From Actinomycetes bacterium (GTDB lineage: Bacteria; Actinomycetota; Actinomycetes; Actinomycetales; Cellulomonadaceae): a stretch of 10,260 bases of DNA. Within the stretch, counting starts at the first letter, position 1. Every line of letters begins with the position of its first letter. The position numbers and the translations under genes are program-made. The stretch is from assembly GCA_023461115.1 (NCBI GenBank), contig JAEWOA010000028.1:1-10260 (forward strand), written 5' to 3'. Below the pieces are notes generated by a model, which saw only the letters and a list, made by a program, of their open reading frames with translations, was not told where the DNA came from and did no database searches. Below, piece after piece: positions 5,965 to 10,260 of this stretch.

Positions 5965-7037
5965 ACCGCGACGCTCGGCGGTGGACGGTGCTCGCGTCTG
6001 CCCAGCCGCAAGTCGACGTACGCGGTGATCGCGTCCTCGGCCGCCTCGCCCAGGTCCACCATGCTGCGCGCGCGCAGTGCCCGGTACTCGTCCGCGAGCG
6101 CGTTCCCGCGCGCGGCGCGGGAGCCACGGGTCACGGCGCCCGCCAGCAGCACGACGGCGAGGTGCGCGAGCGGGAGCTGCGGACGCCAGAACCGGCGGTC
6201 CACCACGGCGAGCGTGCGGAAGTCGGCGAGCCGCAGCACGTGCGGCCAGCCCTCCTGGCCTGGCGGCGGCGGGAGCTCGCGCGCGACCGCCCGCATCGTG
6301 GCGGTCGGCGCCATGAGGACCGGCCCGGCGAGCAACGGGGTCTCGCGCAGGATGATCCGCTCCAGGAGGCCCTCGGTCTGCGCGTCGAGGACGCCCGAGC
6401 GCGCGAGCGTGGCAAGGAACAGCACGACGTGCGGGCCCGGTGGGAGCTCGTGGTCGATGAACTCCGCGTACGCGTAGCCGAGGCGCTCGACCTCGCCGGC
6501 CAGGCCCTCGGGCAGTTCCTCCGGGAGGTCGAACGGGCCGTCGCTCGGCACCAGGTAGTCGCCCGGCGTCTCGTAGGGGGAGCCGCCGCCCCCGGCCGTC
6601 GGCTGCGCGGGGCCGGCGCCTTGTGGCCCGCCCTGCGGCCCGAGCCCGCCCGCGAGGTAGCCCCGCCTCACCAGGTCCCGGATCTGCTCGACCGAGTCGA
6701 AGCCGATCTCGGCGCCCGAGTCGTCGACGAGCCCGTCCTGGAACCCGCTGCGGGCCGCGCGGCGGGCGATCGCGGGATGAGCCACGGGATCCGCGTGGAA
6801 GAACGGCGCCTCGAGGTAGACCGTGCGCTCCTCGTGGTCGCCAGTGGCCGGGCGGCCGACCGTTGCCGTGCTCTCGGCCTCGCGGTACGAGGCGAAGGCG
6901 CGGCCGTCCTCGACCGCCCAGGCGTCCACGAACCACCGGGGCTCGCCCGCGGCCCGCCGTTGCTTCTCCTCGTTCTCGCGCCGCATTTCCCCCAGGCGGT
7001 TGGCGGCCCACCGCCGGTGCCCGGGCGTCAGGTCCAT
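5952..7037 (-). CDS. Protein of unknown function with Gly/Pro-rich linker (second gene of coupled pair)
   Basis: A 361-residue, apparently cytosolic protein that I do not recognise. The N-terminal part (1-125) starts with a charged helix (RRENEEKQRR, 19-28) and includes FVDAWAVEDGRAFASY (36-51) and FDSVEQIRDLVRRGY (113-127). A linker at about 128-165 is rich in Gly, Pro and Gln (GPQGGPQGAGPAQP). The C-terminal part (170-345) is mostly helical in character, with hydrophobic stretches HVVLFLATLA (203-212) and LPLAHLAVVLLAG (288-300); the latter is too isolated and flanked by charged residues to be a confident membrane helix. The ATG at 7037 is preceded by a G-run about 7 bases upstream and overlaps the end of the upstream gene by 10 bases, suggesting coupled translation and equal expression. 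The two-domain layout with a flexible linker would suit a scaffold or regulatory role, but this is only a guess. Confidence 0.75.
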   Translation of the reverse strand: MDLTPGHRRWAANRLGEMRRENEEKQRRAAGEPRWFVDAWAVEDGRAFASYREAESTATVGRPATGDHEERTVYLEAPFFHADPVAHPAIARRAARSGFQDGLVDDSGAEIGFDSVEQIRDLVRRGYLAGGLGPQGGPQGAGPAQPTAGGGGSPYETPGDYLVPSDGPFDLPEELPEGLAGEVERLGYAYAEFIDHELPPGPHVVLFLATLARSGVLDAQTEGLLERIILRETPLLAGPVLMAPTATMRAVARELPPPPGQEGWPHVLRLADFRTLAVVDRRFWRPQLPLAHLAVVLLAGAVTRGSRAARGNALADEYRALRARSMVDLGEAAEDAITAYVDLRLGRREHRPPPSVAVYSG

Positions 7038-7888
7038 CGCGTGCCCCCCGCCGCTCCGCCGACGACGCGTGAGCGGGCGCCCGCGGCCTGCAGTCGTGCG
7101 TGCACGTCGTCGCGCGCCTGCAGGTAGACGCGTTCCTCGTCGGCCAAGAGCTCGCCGTTCGCCCACCGGGTAGCCAGCCAGTCAGCGAGCGCGACGTCCA
7201 CCGGGTCGATGCGCACCTCGTCGACGGCCGCGAGCGTGAACGCCCCGACCGCGCGCCCCTGCCGGTCGGGATGCAGGTGGACCTCGACGAAGTCCTGGTC
7301 GTTGAGGACCGCGTCGGCGAGCACGCCGGTCGACGCCGCGCGATGCGTCGACCGCAGGGTCGGCAGCACCTTCAGCACCAGCACGTCGGCGCGCGCGTCC
7401 CAGTGCGCCGACATCTGGGCGACGAGCCGGTCACGCTCGGGGTGGTCCACGAACGGCGGGTACTCGATCTCGTAGGAGTCCCGGTCGAACAGCCCGGGGT
7501 CGTCGTCCACCTGCGCGAGGTCCAGGACCAGGCAGTACTCCCCGTAGTACCGGACGCCGACGCCCGAGACCGCGAGCGCGGCGAAGTAGGTGTCGCGGCC
7601 GACGAGCCCGACCGCCTCGTCGACACGCCGGCGCATGGGGCTCAGCCCACCGCGCTCGCCACCGACCAGTGGGCGCTCGTACGCGTTCAGGTACGGCTCG
7701 TCGCGCAGCAGCGCGAGCAGCGCGGTCGGGCCCGCGTTCACCACCACGCGGACCTCGCGCGCGACTCGGCGGACCGCCGCGGCGTCGGCCGACGCGAAGG
7801 GCGACGACGAGCCCTCGACCCAAGCCTGCGCGCGCGCCCGCCACGGATCGTCGTTGAAGTAGCGCGGATCGAGCGGGGTCTGCGCCAT
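7028..7888 (-). CDS. Protein of unknown function (first gene of coupled pair)
   Basis: A 286-residue soluble protein that I cannot assign to a family. Notable parts: a hydrophobic strand EVRVVVNAGPTALLALLRDEPYL split around residues 45-67; VGVRYYGEYCLVLDL (110-124) followed by FDRDSYEIEYPPF (134-146); DVLVLKVLPTLRS (168-180); and DFVEVHLH (199-206) with GAFTLAAVDEVRIDP (215-229). The pattern of a strand with YYGEYCLVL followed by a D/S-containing turn is loosely reminiscent of ADP-ribosyltransferase-fold proteins, but no catalytic triad can be named and I do not claim it. The N-terminus DPRYFNDDPWRARAQAW looks intact. Start could be ATG 7888, 7900 or 7909; 7888 is preferred because a TATGGT box lies 7 bases upstream, as in leaderless actinobacterial mRNAs. 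It overlaps the downstream gene by 10 bases and diverges from the receiver-like gene at 7960. Confidence 0.78.
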   Translation of the reverse strand: MAQTPLDPRYFNDDPWRARAQAWVEGSSSPFASADAAAVRRVAREVRVVVNAGPTALLALLRDEPYLNAYERPLVGGERGGLSPMRRRVDEAVGLVGRDTYFAALAVSGVGVRYYGEYCLVLDLAQVDDDPGLFDRDSYEIEYPPFVDHPERDRLVAQMSAHWDARADVLVLKVLPTLRSTHRAASTGVLADAVLNDQDFVEVHLHPDRQGRAVGAFTLAAVDEVRIDPVDVALADWLATRWANGELLADEERVYLQARDDVHARLQAAGARSRVVGGAAGGTRWT

Positions 7889-7895
7889 GGCTCGC

Positions 7896-7901
7896 ACCAT
7901 A
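7896..7901 (-). promoter_or_regulatory. Possible -10 box for leaderless transcription of the 7888 gene
   Basis: On the minus strand TATGGT is followed by 7 bases and then the ATG at 7888, the spacing expected if transcription starts at the A of the start codon. No ribosome site precedes this ATG. The -35 region is poor (CGCACA 17 bases upstream). Confidence 0.3.
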
Positions 7902-7959
7902 GCCCGCACCGGGCAAACTGTGCGATAGCACCAGCAACCCGACAGGCGGGAGCCCGACC

Positions 7960-8583
7960 ATGCCGATCCCCAGCGCCGCGCCCCAGGACACCGCGCTCGC
8001 GGTCGCCATCATCGGAGCCTCAGCGGCGTGGCTCACCCTGCTGTTCGCCGCGCTGCTCGTGTACCTCAACCGGGCGACGCTCCGGCGCGTCCTGACACGC
8101 ACCACCAAGGTCAGCCTCGGGGGGATGGAGCTCGAGTTCGCCACCGAGGAGCTGCGACACTCGAAGGACCGGCGCGTCGCGGTCGCGGTCTCCCGCCGGC
8201 TGCGCGACCGCGCGGACGCGCTCGCGGGCGTGACCGCCGGGATGCGGGTGCTCTGGGTCGACGACAAGCCCTGGGGCAACGCCGCCGAGCGCGGGTTCCT
8301 GCGGGCGGCCGGCGTCACGGTCGTCAACGAGCTGTCCTCGGCCGCGGGCCTCGCGGCGTACCAGAGCGACGACTGGGACTTGGTGATCACCAACTTCTTG
8401 CGCGACGGGGACCCCGCGGCCGGCATCGCGTTCGCGCAGGCGGCCCACCAGCTACGACCTGCGGTGGCGTTCGTCGGCTACGTCGGCACGGCCCACCAAC
8501 CTCCGCCCGAGGGCTTCGTGGCGGTCGTCGACAAGCCCGAGGACCTCATCGACCACGTCCTGGACATCGCGGAGCACCGCTAG
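7960..8583 (+). CDS. Membrane-anchored response-regulator-like protein lacking the phospho-acceptor Asp
   Basis: A 207-residue protein with one N-terminal membrane helix (about 12-36), a short basic/linker segment ending in KVSLGGMELEF (50-60), a charged helical connector (62-90), and a receiver-like domain at 95-207. The first strand and acidic pair are kept (RVLWVDDKPW, D101 and D102), as is a Lys-Pro near the end (DKPEDLIDHVLDI, K192). The strand that should end in the phosphorylated Asp reads DLVITNFLRDG, with Asn at 145. The WVDDxP start marks a divergent receiver subgroup rather than a standard two-component regulator, and there is no DNA-binding or enzymatic output domain. It therefore probably acts as a membrane-tethered sensor or protein-binding module independent of phosphorylation. 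The ATG has GGGAG 7 bases upstream. It is transcribed away from the two unknown genes and ends head-on against recD. Confidence 0.8.
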   Translation: MPIPSAAPQDTALAVAIIGASAAWLTLLFAALLVYLNRATLRRVLTRTTKVSLGGMELEFATEELRHSKDRRVAVAVSRRLRDRADALAGVTAGMRVLWVDDKPWGNAAERGFLRAAGVTVVNELSSAAGLAAYQSDDWDLVITNFLRDGDPAAGIAFAQAAHQLRPAVAFVGYVGTAHQPPPEGFVAVVDKPEDLIDHVLDIAEHR

Positions 8584-10260
8584 CCGGCGCCGGCCCCGCG
8601 CCAGCCGCTGCCCAGCGGTTCCCGCAGGCCGCTCGCGCGGCGGATCGGGCGCATGACGGCGGCCCGGACCGCCGCCTCGGAGCCGACGACATGCACCGAG
8701 TCCCGTGCGCGGGTGATCGCCGTGTACAGCAGCTCGCGCGTGAGCAGCGGAGACGACGAGGGCGGCAGCAGCACGCTGACGCGCGCGAACTGGCTGCCCT
8801 GGCCGCGGTGCACGGTCATCGCGTGCACCGGTCGGACCGCCGGGAGCCGGTGCGGGCGGACCAGGTGCGGCGACGTGACGTCGCCGAACGCGACGATGGC
8901 CGCGTCCTCGTCGCCCGCCGGGTCCCGGATCACCACGCCCGAGTCGCCGTTGTACAGGCCGCTCGCCCGGTCGTTCTCGGTGACGATCAGCGGTGTGCCG
9001 AGCGCCCAGGGCGCGTTGGCGCGTGTGTCGGAGCCGCGGCTCCTGGTCGCGGCGGCGATCCAGGACTCCGCAGCCTGCGCCCAGTGCTCCACTCCCGCAT
9101 ACCCCTCGCGGTGCGCGAGCAGGAGCCGGTGCCCCGCGAGCGCAGCGAGCGCGCTCTCGGCGTCTCCGGCCACGGCCGCGGCGACGAGCGCGGCGCCCGC
9201 AGCCTCGATGTCCGCGCGCACGCCCGCGGCCTCGCCGGCGGTCGCGAACTCGCCCGCGGTCGCCGTGAACGAGATGTGCGGTCCGCCCGCGCGGAGCAGC
9301 TCGAGCGCCGCGTCCGCGTCGCCCGCGCGGACCGCCGACGCCAGCGCCCCGAGATCCCTGCCGTAGCGGTGCGCGGTCGTCAGCTCGACGACACCCTCGT
9401 CCAGCGACGCGACGAGGTCGCCCAGCACGGCGCCGGCGTCGACGCTGGCGAGCTGGTCCGGATCGCCGACGAGGATCAGCCGCGATCCGGGGCGGACGGC
9501 CTCGACCAGCCGCGCCATGAGCGGCAGCGCGACCATCGACGACTCGTCGACGATCACGACGTCGTGCGGCAGCTGGTTCCCGCGGTCGTGGCGGAACCGC
9601 GCTGAGCTGCCCGGGATCGGCCCGAGCAGGCGGTGCAGGGTCGACGCGGTCAGCGCGCCCACCGCCGCTTGGTCGACCTCGCTCAGCCGGGCGACCTCGG
9701 CGTTCACCGATTCCTGGAGCCGCGCGGCCGCCTTCCCGGTGGGCGCGGCGAGCGCGACGCGCAGGCCGGTGCCGCCCGCGACCTCTTGGAGCGCGGCGAC
9801 GAGGCGGGCCACGGTCGTCGTCTTGCCCGTGCCTGGGCCACCGGTCAGCACCATGAGGCGGCGAGCCGCCGCCGCCCGCACCGCGGCGCGCTGCTGCGCG
9901 TCGTCATCCGCCGGGAAGAGCCGCTCCGCGGCGGCGCGGGCAGCCGCGGGGTCGGAGTCGTCGAGAGTGCGCCGCGCGGCCACCTGCTCGCGCACCACCA
10001 CCTCGTCGCGCCAGTATCGGTCCAGGTAGACGCGCCCGTCGACCCAGCGCACCGGCCGGTCCGCAGGCCCGTCGACGCCGTCGGCCACGAGCGGGCTGGC
10101 CCGGACCGCCGCATGCCAGTCCGCCGCGGGCGGCCAGGGCAGGTCATCCGCGGCGGCCTCGTCGGAGTCGACGAACGTCGCCGCGAGCCCGGCCGCGTCG
10201 TCGAGCCGCACGCAGACCGAGCCCGCCCGCAGCGCCGCGACCGTGAGCGCGACCGCGAGC
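8580..10260 (-). CDS. recD: Exodeoxyribonuclease V alpha subunit (RecD helicase), N-terminus outside window
   Basis: RecD is the 5'-3' superfamily 1B helicase motor of RecBCD, which resects double-strand breaks and degrades linear foreign DNA in the cytosol. The window holds 559 residues of the C-terminal part plus stop; the frame remains open at the edge, and the first visible residues (ALTVAALRAGSVCVRLDD) match the end of the RecD N-terminal domain, so only a few dozen residues should be missing. Motifs in order, numbered from the first complete codon: Walker A GGPGTGKTTT (140-149), APTGKAAARL (172-181), motif II VDESSM (237-242), motif III GDPDQL (265-270), a binding loop ENDRASGLYNGDSG (428-441), motif V TVHRGQGSQF (482-491) and motif VI YTAITRARD (512-520). 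All helicase motifs look intact. recB, and possibly recC, would be expected upstream, beyond 10260. The stop shares CTAG with the convergent gene. Confidence 0.95.
   Translation of the reverse strand, partial: LAVALTVAALRAGSVCVRLDDAAGLAATFVDSDEAAADDLPWPPAADWHAAVRASPLVADGVDGPADRPVRWVDGRVYLDRYWRDEVVVREQVAARRTLDDSDPAAARAAAERLFPADDDAQQRAAVRAAAARRLMVLTGGPGTGKTTTVARLVAALQEVAGGTGLRVALAAPTGKAAARLQESVNAEVARLSEVDQAAVGALTASTLHRLLGPIPGSSARFRHDRGNQLPHDVVIVDESSMVALPLMARLVEAVRPGSRLILVGDPDQLASVDAGAVLGDLVASLDEGVVELTTAHRYGRDLGALASAVRAGDADAALELLRAGGPHISFTATAGEFATAGEAAGVRADIEAAGAALVAAAVAGDAESALAALAGHRLLLAHREGYAGVEHWAQAAESWIAAATRSRGSDTRANAPWALGTPLIVTENDRASGLYNGDSGVVIRDPAGDEDAAIVAFGDVTSPHLVRPHRLPAVRPVHAMTVHRGQGSQFARVSVLLPPSSSPLLTRELLYTAITRARDSVHVVGSEAAVRAAVMRPIRRASGLREPLGSGWRGAGAG

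Noticed and set aside
4995..7127. 710-codon plus-strand open frame across the AI-2E gene and the unknown gene
   Set aside because: It is Arg/Ala/Gly-dominated, crosses two well-supported genes in other frames and shows no recognisable motif.
7028..7888. ADP-ribosyltransferase-like toxin assignment for the first unknown gene
   Set aside because: Only a vague strand/turn resemblance around YYGEYCLVL and FDRDS; no R/H-S/Y-E catalytic triad can be placed with confidence.
8583..8594. Perfect 12-base palindrome GCCGGCGCCGGC near the recD stop
   Set aside because: It encodes the Gly-Ala repeat at the RecD C-terminus and is expected by chance in such GC-rich coding sequence; no loop or T-tract suggests a terminator.
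8028..9605. 525-codon plus-strand open frame overlapping the pseudo-receiver gene and recD
   Set aside because: Shadow frame: recD motifs on the minus strand are decisive and this frame has no domain character.

Overview
The window is very GC-rich with dense, mostly non-overlapping genes, frequent GTG/TTG starts and 3' ends that touch or overlap. This suggests a high-GC actinobacterium, probably a Cellulomonas-like member of the Micrococcales (inference from gene content, not from a marker gene). The strongest actinobacterial marker is a 33-codon Cys-containing leader peptide with the LTxRRxVDLxRVASALCR signature at 2963-3064. No tRNA, rRNA, CRISPR array, insertion sequence or integrase is visible.

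Layout from left to right. (1) 1-600 (-) is the N-terminal 200 residues of a GPH-family (MelB-like) sugar:cation symporter, cut by the window edge. (2) 678-2771 (-) is a 697-residue protein with a PAS-GAF-PHY photosensory-type module and a C-terminal SpoIIE/PP2C phosphatase. It appears to have lost the bilin-attachment Cys and the key chromophore-pocket residues. (3) 2772-3225 is a divergent intergenic region with a possible promoter, the leader peptide and two GC hairpins. (4) 3226-4647 (+) is a DAACS-family symporter whose motifs resemble the cystine importer TcyP, which fits a Cys-sensing leader in front of it. (5) 4649-4715 holds two hairpins, one of them long. (6) 4763-4903 (+) is a 46-codon mini-ORF that reads like the N-terminus of an APC amino-acid permease joined directly to its C-terminus. 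(7) 4900-5964 (+) is an AI-2E/PerM-family membrane protein whose GTG start overlaps the mini-ORF stop.

(8) 5952-7037 (-) and 7028-7888 (-) are two unrecognised genes overlapping by 10 bases, probably translationally coupled. (9) 7960-8583 (+), divergent from them, is a membrane-anchored response-regulator-like protein with Asn at the expected phospho-acceptor position. (10) 8580-10260 (-) is recD, the helicase subunit of RecBCD, with its N-terminus outside the window. The recD and receiver-like genes share the bases CTAG as opposing stop codons.

The main functional story is in the left half: a Cys-responsive leader upstream of a likely cystine importer, with a phytochrome-derived phosphatase divergently transcribed. 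The right half holds an uncharacterised three-gene block between transport genes and recD. It is the best candidate here for something undescribed, but its function cannot be read from the sequence.
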